Shown: in pieces, positions 25,195 through 34,279 of the stretch
Numbering within the stretch: position 1 is the first letter of the stretch
Layout of the letters: each line of letters starts with the position of its first letter
NCBI RefSeq assembly: GCF_947503125.1
Contig: NZ_CANNCR010000035.1
Location: forward strand, 1-45,608
Direction: 5' to 3'
Length of the DNA stretch: 45,608 nucleotides
From: an uncultured Metabacillus sp.
Lineage (GTDB): Bacteria > Bacillota > Bacilli > Bacillales > Bacillaceae
Made by a program: the position numbers and the translations under genes
Notes under the pieces: generated by a model
Seen by the model: only the letters and a program-made list of their open reading frames with translations
Databases searched by the model: none
Told to the model about the DNA's origin: nothing

Positions 25195-25953
25195 TTAATC
25201 CATATGTGACCCACCGTTAATATCGATTTCCTCACCTGTAATATAAGAAGCTTCTTCTGAAACTAAGAAAGCAATGGTTGATGCAATTTCTTCTGTTTCA
25301 CCTGGTCTGCCCATTGGTATAGCCGAAATAACTTTTTTCGCATCTTCTTCCGGAAGTGATTTCCAAATCTCAGTATTAATAAGACCTGGTGCAACACAGT
25401 TAACAGTAATGCCCTCTGTTGCAACTTCACGAGCTAAGTTTTTAGAGAATCCTAATACAGCAGCTTTAGATGCAGAATAGTGTGCCCCGCCGAATACCCC
25501 TCCTCCTCGTTTAGCAGATACAGAGGAAAGACTTACAATTCTACCAAACTTTTGTTTTTTCATCGTTTCTAGTACAGCTTGTGTACATAAGAATAATCCA
25601 AACATGTTGACATTAAAGATTCTTGTCATATCTTCAAGCGTCATATCTTCAACAGTAACTTTTTGTGAAATCCCCGCATTATTAACAAGAATGTCAATAC
25701 GTCCATACTCCGCTAGTACTTTTTTAACCATCGCATCAACTGATTCTTTGCTCGTTACATTCAGTTCTACTCCTAATGCTTTTCCGCCTTCTTCCTGAAT
25801 TGCAGAAACAGTATCTTGAATTCCATCTGCATTTAAATCAGCAACTACAATAGCTGCGCCCTGTTTTGCAAGTGTTAGGGCAATGGTACGTCCAATCCCT
25901 TTTTTTGAACCGCTTCCTGTAACGACTGCTACTCGATCATTTAATTGAAACAT
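25195..25953 (-). CDS. short-chain dehydrogenase/reductase
   Basis: A 252-residue classical SDR of the FabG type. The cofactor loop is TGSGSKKGIG (residues 12-21), followed by NNAG (91-94), the catalytic Asn near 115, Ser near 143-146 and Tyr159-x3-Lys163 (YSASK). An Asp-rich ADLNADG segment at the end of strand two favours NAD(H). ATG 25953 follows GAGGAGAG. Between a GntP permease and an FCD regulator, it probably oxidises or reduces an imported sugar acid such as a gluconate-like compound. It has its own terminator and upstream operator pair, so it is a separate transcript. Confidence 0.9.
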   Translation of the reverse strand: MFQLNDRVAVVTGSGSKKGIGRTIALTLAKQGAAIVVADLNADGIQDTVSAIQEEGGKALGVELNVTSKESVDAMVKKVLAEYGRIDILVNNAGISQKVTVEDMTLEDMTRIFNVNMFGLFLCTQAVLETMKKQKFGRIVSLSSVSAKRGGGVFGGAHYSASKAAVLGFSKNLAREVATEGITVNCVAPGLINTEIWKSLPEEDAKKVISAIPMGRPGETEEIASTIAFLVSEEASYITGEEIDINGGSHMD

Positions 25954-26098
25954 GCTTATTCTCTCCTCAGATTTAAAAAATGTTATGATTATGCAAGCAA
26001 TTCTTTAGCTGTTTTGATAATATACTTATATGTTTCATCTCTATCATCCCAAATAGGATATTTTTACATTTAAACCTTATAAACTTAATAGATTATCT

Positions 26099-26136
26099 AC
26101 TTGTATACTAAGTTAAGCTGCAATTAGGGTATACAA
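26099..26136 (-). promoter_or_regulatory. paired GTATAC sites upstream of the dehydrogenase
   Basis: ACTTGTATACTAAGT at 26099-26113 is identical to a sequence upstream of the GntP gene. A second GTATAC (26129-26134, GGTATACAAT) lies 26 bp further. Both sit about 150-180 bases upstream of the dehydrogenase start. They are probable binding sites of the neighbouring GntR/FCD regulator. Confidence 0.6.
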
Positions 26137-26263
26137 TAGTCAATTGACACCGTTTACATTTTAACCCTTCTATTAAAAACATTTATGATCTTAAATCCTT
26201 CCCTCATTTTATCAAAAGATTAAAAGGGAGTTACTATTTTCCCAAGGGAAGATCCTTTCTAAA

Positions 26264-27619
26264 TCACAAAAACATGCTGATCACAAGACAAAGAATAAAA
26301 CCCGCAATTGAAATAATGGCTGTAGCAACAGTCCATGACTTTAAGGTTTCTATTTCGGTTAATCCAAAATAACGTTTAATCATCCAGAAAGCTGAATCAT
26401 TCACATGAGAAGTCATGATCGCTCCACAACCAATTGCTACTATAATTAATGCCAGCATTGGCTCTGACACTGGCTGAAGTTTAATAATAGGCAAGATCAG
26501 ACTTGCCGCAGTCACGATAGCAACTGTTCCTGACCCCTGAGCAGCACGAATCAATGCCGCAGTCAAATAGGCAAATACAATAATCGGAAGACTTGATCCA
26601 GCAACAGCATTGGCAATAATGTCACCGATACCTGAGCTTACTAATACTTCGCCGAAAACGGATCCTGCACCGGTAATCAAGATAATTAGACCTGCAGGTT
26701 CGAGAGCTTTTGTCGTAATTTGCTGTATATCAAGCTTGGAATATCCTTTTTTTGTTCCAAATAGATAAATGGTTAATAGAGCAACAATCGTCAAAGCACC
26801 AAAAGGATGACCGATTAAGGTTAAAATCCCTCTGACCATACTGTCTTCTGCTAATACATTTTCTGCAATCGTTTTGGCGACCATCAAAAATAGTGGAAGT
26901 AAGATAATCCACACAACACTTGCAAAACTTGGAATTTCCCTCTTGCTGTCTACTTCTGCTTCTACAGTAGCAGCAACTTCCGATATCGCACGTTCAACGC
27001 TCATTTTTTTAGCTATAAAACTACCAAAAAGTGGCCCGCCAATAATCATTGCTGGTATCCCTACAATGGCTCCAAGTAAAATATGCCATCCTAAATCAAC
27101 TCCTAAGATTGTAGCACCAGCAAGCGCCCCTGAGGCTGGAGGAATTAACGAAAACGTAGTAGCGATCCCTGCCATAAGCGGAAGAACAAAGTATAAGATA
27201 GATTTTTTCGAATTTCGTGCCATACTAAGGATTAAAGGGGCAAAAATAACGATTGCTACTTCAAAGAAGATAGGTACAGCAACAATCATCCCTACAAACC
27301 CTAGTGACCAATTCACTTTACTTTCCCCAAATTTTTTAAAAAGGGTTGAAGCAAGACGTTCAGCACCGCCAGAAACTTTAAGCACTTCTCCAAACATGGC
27401 TCCTAACCCAATAACAACTGCAAGAAATCCAAGGGTACTGCCCATCCCTTTTTCCATGGCCGCATAAATCTCTTGAGGCGGCATTCCAACACCAATACCT
27501 ACAAATATACTAACGAGAAGCAAGGCAAGAACTTCCTGCATCTTTACACGTAAAACTAGAAATAACAAGAGTACAATTGCAAGAACAGCTACAACAATTA
27601 CCGAAACTGAGTCTCCCAA
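26264..27619 (-). CDS. GntP-family gluconate/sugar-acid permease
   Basis: A 451-residue polytopic protein of the GntP family, about 12 helices. Signature parts are LVSIFVGIGVGMPPQEI, FFEVAIVIFAPLI, the glycine-rich GGPLFGSFIAKK, RAAQGSGTVAIVTAAS and GCGAIMTSHVNDSAFWMIKR near the C terminus. The family imports gluconate and related acids with protons. The start is TTG at 27619, seven bases after AGGAGG. With the adjacent dehydrogenase and FCD regulator it forms a sugar-acid uptake module, although no kinase or aldolase is present here. Confidence 0.93.
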   Translation of the reverse strand: MGDSVSVIVVAVLAIVLLLFLVLRVKMQEVLALLLVSIFVGIGVGMPPQEIYAAMEKGMGSTLGFLAVVIGLGAMFGEVLKVSGGAERLASTLFKKFGESKVNWSLGFVGMIVAVPIFFEVAIVIFAPLILSMARNSKKSILYFVLPLMAGIATTFSLIPPASGALAGATILGVDLGWHILLGAIVGIPAMIIGGPLFGSFIAKKMSVERAISEVAATVEAEVDSKREIPSFASVVWIILLPLFLMVAKTIAENVLAEDSMVRGILTLIGHPFGALTIVALLTIYLFGTKKGYSKLDIQQITTKALEPAGLIILITGAGSVFGEVLVSSGIGDIIANAVAGSSLPIIVFAYLTAALIRAAQGSGTVAIVTAASLILPIIKLQPVSEPMLALIIVAIGCGAIMTSHVNDSAFWMIKRYFGLTEIETLKSWTVATAIISIAGFILCLVISMFL

Positions 27620-27990
27620 TATAACCCCTCCTTTTTATATTTGTATACTTGCTGATTTTCATTGGTTCCTATCCTGCACATTTCGATTGAGATTGGGCAT
27701 TCCATTATTTTTTGTACTGGTTTCTGCCTTATCTCTTCCTTAGCGAATGATGTTTCATATTCTTGTCCTAAGCCAAAAAGAGAGAACACCATTTTTAACA
27801 AATGATTACCAAATCCTTTTAATCCATTTTTGAAACCGCTATCATAAAGCATTAAAAAAATAAACCTTAACATAGTTGACAAGATCGGTTAAAAAACGAA
27901 AAACTTATCACATTAAAACTATTATATTATCGCTATCCACCTCCATCATTCAGTAGTTGTTTCCAATCCTGTTAGATTAGAATGTCATAT

Positions 27991-28026
27991 ACTTGTATAC
28001 TAAGTTGACCTAATACATAGTATACA
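27991..28026 (-). promoter_or_regulatory. paired GTATAC sites upstream of the GntP permease
   Basis: ACTTGTATACTAAGT at 27991-28005 repeats 26099-26113 exactly. A second GTATAC (28020-28025) lies 25 bp away. The matching layout in front of both genes marks them as one regulon, most likely of the GntR/FCD protein. Confidence 0.65.
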
Positions 28027-28253
28027 TACGCTATCCAAAATTGTCTATATCTTTTTAACTGTTATTTTTTCATTTTCGGCAGCAGAAGATTATTACCAAC
28101 GGTAAGACATTGCTACACTGCTTCGTATGCTGCGTTATTCGGCTTTATTCATTGTTCAATAGAAGCTATAAATGTTTGTATTTCGACGCTGATGACTTCG
28201 CCAGGCTTTATAAACGATTGGATAACAGCAAATTCCAAGGGCAAAAAGATGAA

Positions 28254-28286
28254 AAGGGATTGAACCTTCTACTGGTTCAATCCCTT
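28254..28286 (-). terminator. terminator of the InhA gene
   Basis: AAGGGATTGAACC (28254-28266) pairs perfectly with GGTTCAATCCCTT (28274-28286). On the minus strand it continues into TTCATCTTTTT. It begins ten bases after the stop codon. Confidence 0.8.
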
Positions 28287-28295
28287 CATGTCATC

Positions 28296-30665
28296 TTATT
28301 TATAAATCAATACCTTACCAACAGACCCATCCCTACTCTCACCAACAACGCGGAATTTCAAGCCTTCTTTTGGCAAAATACGCCCTGCATCAACAAGGCC
28401 TTTGTTGGTGTAATCTTTGCGATCATCAAATAATGGATTTCGCTTTGTATGGTTATCCTTCATTGTTAGACCATTAATACTTGAATAATCCAAGAACATT
28501 TTGCTGGATTTTTGCAGGCTAAATGCAGCGTCATGCAGTTGATAGCGCGCAGCACCGACACTTCCGTCGCTCCAGTAGTTTGCCCGCTGATCAGCATCTA
28601 CGACTCCAAGGAAGCCTTCTCCAGGATGAACGCCTGTCCAGTTATTGTCAAAAGATTTGTCCACATACCAAACAACAAGGCCTTCGTCATATTTCATGAG
28701 ACTTGCGCCGCGGCTAATATGTGCCAAGCCTTTATCAACATCATGATGACTTCTCCATTCTAATAGATAGTAATTTTCAGAATAAAAATACCCTTCATCC
28801 TTTTTAAAGCCAGTTAATGTAAATGCGGAAGCCCCCTCGGCATTATCTGAAACAAGTGTGTTGCCGTCCGCTTTAATGGCAATGTCATCGACATAGAAGC
28901 CTGGCATCGCAACGGCTACATCTGTCCAATAGGTAAATCTTACGTCAATTTTCTTGCCTGCATACGCAGAAAGATCAAAGGCTGCATCAACCCATCCATT
29001 CGAATTTCCTGTAATTCCATGTCCTGGGTTTTGCTCATTCGGATTGGCATCAGTGGTGATATTTCCTTTTACTGTTGCCCATTCGCCTGCGCCCGCTTCT
29101 TTCACTTGAACAGACGCGTAATCCCAATCTGTTTCAATATCATACCAAGCTTTAAAGGTAAGCTGGGCATTTGCTGCATTTGTTAAATCAACAGTCGTGG
29201 TCATCGAATGATTAAGCTCATCACCGCTGCCGCTGAAATATTCATATTTTCCGCTTACCGGCGTGTTGACAACGGTCTTTTTATCAGGCAAGTTGATTCT
29301 GACAGCATCATTATTTACACCCTTTGTTACCGCTTCATCTAATAAAAGCGTTGTTCCTTCTTTCGTGATATATTTCTCATCAATGGTTGTTCCAGTTAAC
29401 CAGTTACCACCATGGGCAGCCTGTAAAAATTCTCTTGCAAATGGGCTGAATCCAGTTGGCTCTGTACCCGGAATTTTTCCTGCCCAGCTGCCCGATGACA
29501 TAATTGACCAGTAGGCAACAGGCTCACCGGCACCACTGTAAATCGTGTCGTACTCATCAGGAAGCCCAAGATCATGGCCATACTCGTGGGCAAACACGCC
29601 CGCCGCGCCATCCTCTGGTTCAATTGTATAATCCCAAGCTCCTAATAAGCCGTCAAAGCGATCACTTTCAGATGTCGCACCTGGCACTGCTACCGGGCCT
29701 GTGCCAAGCTTTGAACGGTGCGACCAAATCGCATCACCTGCAAGCTTGCCCCCGCCAGCTTCCTCACCAACACCGGCATGGATCACCATTAAGTGGTCAA
29801 TAATCCCGTCCGGCTCCGCATATACACCGTCTCCATCATAATCATCGCGATCCCATTGATCATATTGTGTTAGATTGATAGAAGGGTCCTTTGCAGCTTT
29901 TGTCAAAGCCTCGTAAACGAGCTCACGCGGGCGCGCATCATTGCCGTCCGGAGCGGGAACATTTTCCCCATAATAGTTCGCAGGATGATCAGCTGTGTAC
30001 CAGCCAGCTACCTTCCCTTCAACAGTATAGCTGCCGCCTGATTGCTTCTCATAATATTGCTTCATTGAAACAAGGTTTTCTCCATTTGGCCCAGCGTATC
30101 CTTTGTCACCAAAAATCATATCCTGGAAGTGACTAAGCGGATAATTCTCATAAAACATATCTGTTTCTTCTTTTGTAATCGAGCTATTTTGATAGTCAGG
30201 AAAATCAATCGCGAGCACTAACACCTTATCCTTCCGAACCTCACCTGAATAGTCCTCTTCAACCACTAGAGCAACCGACTGTGCTTGTCCAAGCTTATTC
30301 CCTTTTCCATTTTTCAAACCTTGCTTGACCTTCTCCTTTGACCCCTCAAGCTTTTTCATCGGTTTCGGAAGCTTATCCTTAGTGGTAACAGCTTTCTCTT
30401 TGCTTTTCAGGTACTCTTTTAAAACCTTTTCTGCTTGAGACGGTTTAGCGTTCTTCGCAAGCTTCCCTTCCTTTTTCAGCATTTCAATTAATCGTTCATC
30501 ATTAGCAATGCTTACATCTACTGTAGCCCCAAGTGATGGTGCTGTTGCATCCTCTAGCGCCGCCCTTGCAGCCGCCTTCTGAACAGGCGTAAACGCACCA
30601 AAAGCAACCGTGCTCATCCCAAGCGCCACCGCCATCGCCGTTTTTATCATCTTCCCCTGCTTCAA
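28296..30665 (-). CDS. immune inhibitor A family metalloprotease (M6)
   Basis: A 789-residue secreted zinc protease. In order: a signal peptide (MIKTAMAVALGMSTVAFGAF), a charged propeptide rich in Lys to about residue 135, and the M6 peptidase domain with HEYGH at 360-364 followed by DLGLPDEYD. A DRDDYDGDG acidic loop that may bind calcium precedes it at about 272-280. The C-terminal half contains the jelly-roll/MAM-like part (WYDIETDWDYASVQVKE, FYVDDIAI). InhA proteases degrade host defence peptides and extracellular proteins. The start is TTG at 30665, six bases after AAAGGGGAG; the frame back to 30704 runs through the ribosome site. It appears to be a single-gene unit. Confidence 0.93.
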   Translation of the reverse strand: MKQGKMIKTAMAVALGMSTVAFGAFTPVQKAAARAALEDATAPSLGATVDVSIANDERLIEMLKKEGKLAKNAKPSQAEKVLKEYLKSKEKAVTTKDKLPKPMKKLEGSKEKVKQGLKNGKGNKLGQAQSVALVVEEDYSGEVRKDKVLVLAIDFPDYQNSSITKEETDMFYENYPLSHFQDMIFGDKGYAGPNGENLVSMKQYYEKQSGGSYTVEGKVAGWYTADHPANYYGENVPAPDGNDARPRELVYEALTKAAKDPSINLTQYDQWDRDDYDGDGVYAEPDGIIDHLMVIHAGVGEEAGGGKLAGDAIWSHRSKLGTGPVAVPGATSESDRFDGLLGAWDYTIEPEDGAAGVFAHEYGHDLGLPDEYDTIYSGAGEPVAYWSIMSSGSWAGKIPGTEPTGFSPFAREFLQAAHGGNWLTGTTIDEKYITKEGTTLLLDEAVTKGVNNDAVRINLPDKKTVVNTPVSGKYEYFSGSGDELNHSMTTTVDLTNAANAQLTFKAWYDIETDWDYASVQVKEAGAGEWATVKGNITTDANPNEQNPGHGITGNSNGWVDAAFDLSAYAGKKIDVRFTYWTDVAVAMPGFYVDDIAIKADGNTLVSDNAEGASAFTLTGFKKDEGYFYSENYYLLEWRSHHDVDKGLAHISRGASLMKYDEGLVVWYVDKSFDNNWTGVHPGEGFLGVVDADQRANYWSDGSVGAARYQLHDAAFSLQKSSKMFLDYSSINGLTMKDNHTKRNPLFDDRKDYTNKGLVDAGRILPKEGLKFRVVGESRDGSVGKVLIYK

Positions 30666-31051
30666 CCAAATCTCCCCTTTGTCTTTTAATCGAAATCCTA
30701 ACAAAATGAATTTCGACCTTCGAAATAAGGAGTCCTTTTCAATATGGTAAAATGAAGTAATAGTCCCGAATCATTCTATTAAAATAGTACTTTTGACCAA
30801 GGTGAATAATGTCTATTTTTGTAGAAAGAAGGGATAGGTATTATTTTAGACAATTTTTTTGATCACCCTTTTGCTGTTCCAATTATATAAATCACCTATT
30901 ATGATTATAATCTATTACTATATTTATAAATTTTTATCCATTGCTGCTTTTAAGCGTTAACTCACTAGCCTGCATGAACAACTATCTGCTTAGATTTTTC
31001 TACAAAAACGATTACCAGTCTTCGAGCGGCGATTTCACCACTCGAATTCCG
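30666..31051. other. AT-rich intergenic region upstream of InhA
   Basis: The stretch separates the InhA start from the end of the GtrA gene on the same strand and must hold the InhA promoter, but no convincing -35/-10 pair could be chosen. A short repeat TTCGACCTTCGAAAT lies around 30711-30725. No other feature is seen. Confidence 0.35.
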
Positions 31052-31420
31052 TTATTTTTTAAACGTCCACTTTTGATTAAGAGCATAATTAACCACCAAC
31101 CCGCAGCCTGTTGCAAACACCTGGGCAAGCAGCGGCTGCATAGAGAAACGGTCAACAAGCAAATAAAGAAAGAATGTAGTTAAGCAAAGTGTGATCAGAT
31201 TGACAAGAACAAATCGAATGAAAAAATCGGTGTGCCTGCCTGTCCCTGCTGCAAACACCCAGTTTTTATTCCAATAATAGCTGTTGATTACACCTAGACT
31301 ATAGGCAAGGATATTGGCAAAAATATAATCCATTCCGAGCATCACGAGAAGCGAATAGCTGCCAATGGTGATCAATGTATTAAAAATACCTACTGTCCCG
31401 AACTTTAGGAACCTTTTCAT
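31052..31420 (-). CDS. GtrA-family membrane protein
   Basis: A 122-residue protein with four helices of the GtrA family. Typical parts are the start (KRFLKFGTVGIFNTLI), the YSLGVINSYYWNKNWVF loop and the end VVNYALNQKWTFKK. GtrA-like proteins are thought to help transfer lipid-linked sugars across the membrane in surface polysaccharide or teichoic acid decoration. ATG 31420 is eight bases after AGGGG; the longer frame from 31474 lacks a ribosome site. No glycosyltransferase is adjacent. Confidence 0.9.
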   Translation of the reverse strand: MKRFLKFGTVGIFNTLITIGSYSLLVMLGMDYIFANILAYSLGVINSYYWNKNWVFAAGTGRHTDFFIRFVLVNLITLCLTTFFLYLLVDRFSMQPLLAQVFATGCGLVVNYALNQKWTFKK

Positions 31421-31690
31421 GGCATAATCCCCTATAATTGCATTATTTCTATCCATTTTGGGGAATAAATTCATTTTTTAATCAGCATCAAGCTAATCTT
31501 TAAAACTTTCTTAAATTTTCCCTCCCTCACTTTGCAACGCCAGCTTGACTGATACAATAAAAGCAGGGACTCTCAACCTTGCATAAGCACATCATTCATG
31601 CATAGAATGAATAAGAGATTAGGAGAAAACAAGCTGCTAACGACCAGGCTTTTTATAAGTGATAGAAAGATCTAAAAAGGAGGATAACAG

Positions 31691-32617
31691 ATGAATTTAA
31701 TTGATGTACAACCTGTTAAATTTAGCTTTTTTGAAAAGCCGCCAGCATCCTCAATGACACAGGCATTTGTCTACACAAATGCGGAAAATAATTACCTCGT
31801 TGTGAAAAACGGCGACCGCATCTCCCGCAGTGATCTGCGCGCAGGAAAATACAACAAGGTTTATATCGTGAACATGTCGACATTGAATTTTCATTATGAA
31901 AAAGAGGTTCCTTCACAGGATCGCGGCCGCCAATTCCTTGTTGACCTGTCCATTGATTACAAGGTCGTTGACCCGATTTCGCTGATTCAGCAAGATGCCG
32001 GGGAAATTGTCAGCTATATGAAAAAGAAGCTTCCATACTGGTTGGAGGAAATCACTGTTGACTATCCAATCACAGAAGCTAAACGGGTGAAGCGTCATAT
32101 TGAGGACCTGCATGAGCATTCCTCAATGGTTACCGGTCTAAAACAGGTCGGGGTCGCGATTAAGGATATCAATGTTCTTGTCAAGCAAAGCGAGGATGAT
32201 CAAGAGCATGATAAGAAATTCAGAGCCATTGATCAAGAGGATGAATTAGAACTGTACCGCCGTGAGAAAAAACTAAATAAAGCGCGTGTTTTGGCAAAAA
32301 GCATCCAAGAAGCGATTAAATCAGGTGATCTCCTTACCGCATTATTAATCGCTGAGGAAAATCAAGATGCTTTGGCGATTGTGAAGAACCGATTACAGCA
32401 TGAAGAATCTTTCCGCCTTGAAGTCCAGGACCAGGTCAGAAAAATGTTGCTCGATCCTACTGTTAATGAGGCTGAGGTCAAGCAGCAGCTTGCAAAAATA
32501 AGAGCCTATTTCCCGCATGAACCATTGAGTGGAGACATGCCTGATTCACATGAACAAAGCGTGGTTGACCCATATGATGAAACAAGGAATATGTATCAAA
32601 CAACTAAAGGGGAGTAA
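31691..32617 (+). CDS. SPFH/band-7-like protein
   Basis: A 308-residue protein without signal peptide or obvious transmembrane helix. The N-terminal half resembles an SPFH domain by pattern: FLVDLSIDYKVVDPISLIQ (beta strand then xDPxxL) followed by a helix and GVAIKDINVLVKQSED. The second half is charged and helical with coiled-coil character (DQEDELELYRREKKLNKARV). The ribosome site AAAGGAGGA fits ATG 31691. It lies five bases before an SH3-domain membrane protein on the same strand, so the two form a unit. The SPFH call is an inference; a specific role cannot be given. Confidence 0.55.
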   Translation: MNLIDVQPVKFSFFEKPPASSMTQAFVYTNAENNYLVVKNGDRISRSDLRAGKYNKVYIVNMSTLNFHYEKEVPSQDRGRQFLVDLSIDYKVVDPISLIQQDAGEIVSYMKKKLPYWLEEITVDYPITEAKRVKRHIEDLHEHSSMVTGLKQVGVAIKDINVLVKQSEDDQEHDKKFRAIDQEDELELYRREKKLNKARVLAKSIQEAIKSGDLLTALLIAEENQDALAIVKNRLQHEESFRLEVQDQVRKMLLDPTVNEAEVKQQLAKIRAYFPHEPLSGDMPDSHEQSVVDPYDETRNMYQTTKGE

Positions 32618-32622
32618 GAGCC

Positions 32623-33396
32623 GTGGAAACCATTATCAATCAAGTATTTTGGCTTTGGGTCCCACTGTCTTTCCTGCCGGTTTGGTTAAGGATTGCGATC
32701 GTCACCTATTTTGGGATTATCATTGCAAGACCGCTTCTTGTCGGCCTCCTTCCGAAGCTGATTGGGTGGTTCAGCCGCTTTATGAAAAAAGCCATTGAGC
32801 TGCTGTCCTTTCCATTGATGGTATGGATACATCGCTATTTAACAAAAAGAAGACTGTCAGGCTACCACGACATCCCGGCCTGGGTGGATTTTCTGGAAGA
32901 TACATGTGCCATTCTCATAAAAGGCTTTAGCAAAACCGAAGGCCTATCAAAGAAAAAAACGCGGCACAAAGTCCGTCTGAAAAGGACATTTCGATTTGCA
33001 GCATTCGTTCTAGCCATCCTTTTGCCGCTTGCCATTATCAATAACCCAACCCAAGCCTATTCAAAAACATGGCATAAATTTGATGCATGGATGCTGGAAG
33101 AAAAGGTTCAGAAAACCCTCGGTTTTGAGTTCCCGCAACTCCCAGGCAAGCTCCTGGAAACGGTGGAATCGGTCAACCGGACAGAGATGAAGCTTAAGGA
33201 AGAATATGAGGAAGGTGGAAACATCCGCGCCACCCCTTCCCTTAACGGAAAGGTTGTTGCGGAATTAAACACAGATGAAACGATTACCTACTTAGATGAA
33301 GAAGCCACAGATGACAGAGGAATCACCTGGCTTAAGGTTGAAACAGAGTCCGGCACTCAAGGGTGGATATCTGAGAGGATTGTGGAGGAGTCGTAA
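32623..33396 (+). CDS. membrane protein with C-terminal bacterial SH3 domain
   Basis: A 257-residue protein. An N-terminal hydrophobic pair of helices (FWLWVPLSFLPVWLRI, then YFGIIIARPLLVGLLP) is followed by a basic cytoplasmic stretch (KKKTRHKVRLKRT), another helix (FAAFVLAILLPLAII) and an extracytoplasmic part ending in a bacterial SH3 domain at about 195-255 (GGNIRATPSLNGKVVAEL, TWLKVETESGTQGWISERIV). SH3b domains bind cell wall peptides. The start is GTG at 32623, eight bases after GGGGAG, five bases after the SPFH-like gene. The pair may link a membrane microdomain scaffold to the wall. Confidence 0.8.
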   Translation: METIINQVFWLWVPLSFLPVWLRIAIVTYFGIIIARPLLVGLLPKLIGWFSRFMKKAIELLSFPLMVWIHRYLTKRRLSGYHDIPAWVDFLEDTCAILIKGFSKTEGLSKKKTRHKVRLKRTFRFAAFVLAILLPLAIINNPTQAYSKTWHKFDAWMLEEKVQKTLGFEFPQLPGKLLETVESVNRTEMKLKEEYEEGGNIRATPSLNGKVVAELNTDETITYLDEEATDDRGITWLKVETESGTQGWISERIVEES

Positions 33397-33447
33397 TAAA
33401 TCTTAGATCCTTTTATTTTTTTAGCATAATGGAAATATAATTAAAGA

Positions 33448-33532
33448 GAGAAGTGCTCCAACACTTCTCCCTGCAACCTCTACCGTCAGGGTGGTTGTTG
33501 TCATTAGGTATTTTTCTTTTGAGAACCACCCT
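33448..33532. terminator. two hairpins between the SH3 gene and ferritin
   Basis: GAGAAGTG (33448-33455) pairs with CACTTCTC (33462-33469). AGGGTGGTT (33488-33496) pairs with AACCACCCT (33524-33532) around a long T-rich loop. They lie between two convergent genes and probably end both transcripts, although neither has a strong T tract directly after it. Confidence 0.5.
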
Positions 33533-33561
33533 TTACCTTGAGACGGCATTTCTACTTCATT

Positions 33562-34065
33562 CTATCCCTCCGGCACAAACGTCCGTTTCCCAAGCTCATT
33601 ATCAAGCATGAAGAATGCATTGCTATCAGATTCAATCCGCTTGAGCTTTTGAATGAGATTATCAAAGGTTGCTTCTTCTTCAACCTGTTCTTCAATAAAC
33701 CATTTCAAGAAGGTCATTGTCGCATGCTCGCGTTCATCTAAAGCAATATCAGCAAGCTCATAAATCCGGCGGGTTACCTCTTTTTCATGCTGAAGTCCTT
33801 TTTCAAACACATCAAGAACTGAATCAAATTCGTTGTTCGGAGCAGGAAATCCCTCAACAATCGCACGCTCTCCCATATCATTAATAAAGTTATAAAATTT
33901 CATCGCATGATAACGTTCCTCTTCGGCCTGGACAAGAAAGAAGTTGGCAAACCCATCCAAGCTCTCCGCTGAGCAATAAGCTGCCATTCCTAAATAAGAA
34001 TGTGCCGAATAAAACTCATAATTCATCTGTTTGACTAATCCCTTTACCAGCTTTTCACTAATCAT
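33562..34065 (-). CDS. ftnA: ferritin
   Basis: A 167-residue non-haem ferritin that oxidises and stores iron in a 24-subunit shell. Ferroxidase residues line up with E. coli FtnA: Glu17 (YEFYSAHSYLGMAAYC), Glu50 and His53 (EEERYHAMKF), and Glu94. ATG 34065 follows AAGGAGGGATG. It is transcribed alone and is convergent with the SH3 gene. No Fur box was identified upstream by eye. Confidence 0.93.
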   Translation of the reverse strand: MISEKLVKGLVKQMNYEFYSAHSYLGMAAYCSAESLDGFANFFLVQAEEERYHAMKFYNFINDMGERAIVEGFPAPNNEFDSVLDVFEKGLQHEKEVTRRIYELADIALDEREHATMTFLKWFIEEQVEEEATFDNLIQKLKRIESDSNAFFMLDNELGKRTFVPEG

Positions 34066-34279
34066 ACAAACATCCCTCCTTATATAGCCTAGTTTATCAC
34101 ATGCGATTTAATCTTATGAAAAACGACAACTTTTCTTAAGCCTCTACTACTCTACAACATTGCTAATTTTGTGACAATTGCCCGATTTTTCATAGAAAAT
34201 GTCAAATAATTACTCACTTTTCCTCCAACCTAAGATAGAATGGGAAGTGATGAATTATTTATTAAAAAGGGGACCATGT

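Noticed and set aside
27598-27882. 94-codon minus-strand frame ahead of the GntP gene
   Set aside because: No ribosome site, overlaps the GntP start and shows no domain; could be leader sequence.
28110-28295. Plus-strand frame downstream of InhA (FDADDFARLYKRLDN)
   Set aside because: No start signal; it runs into the InhA terminator and then antisense to InhA.
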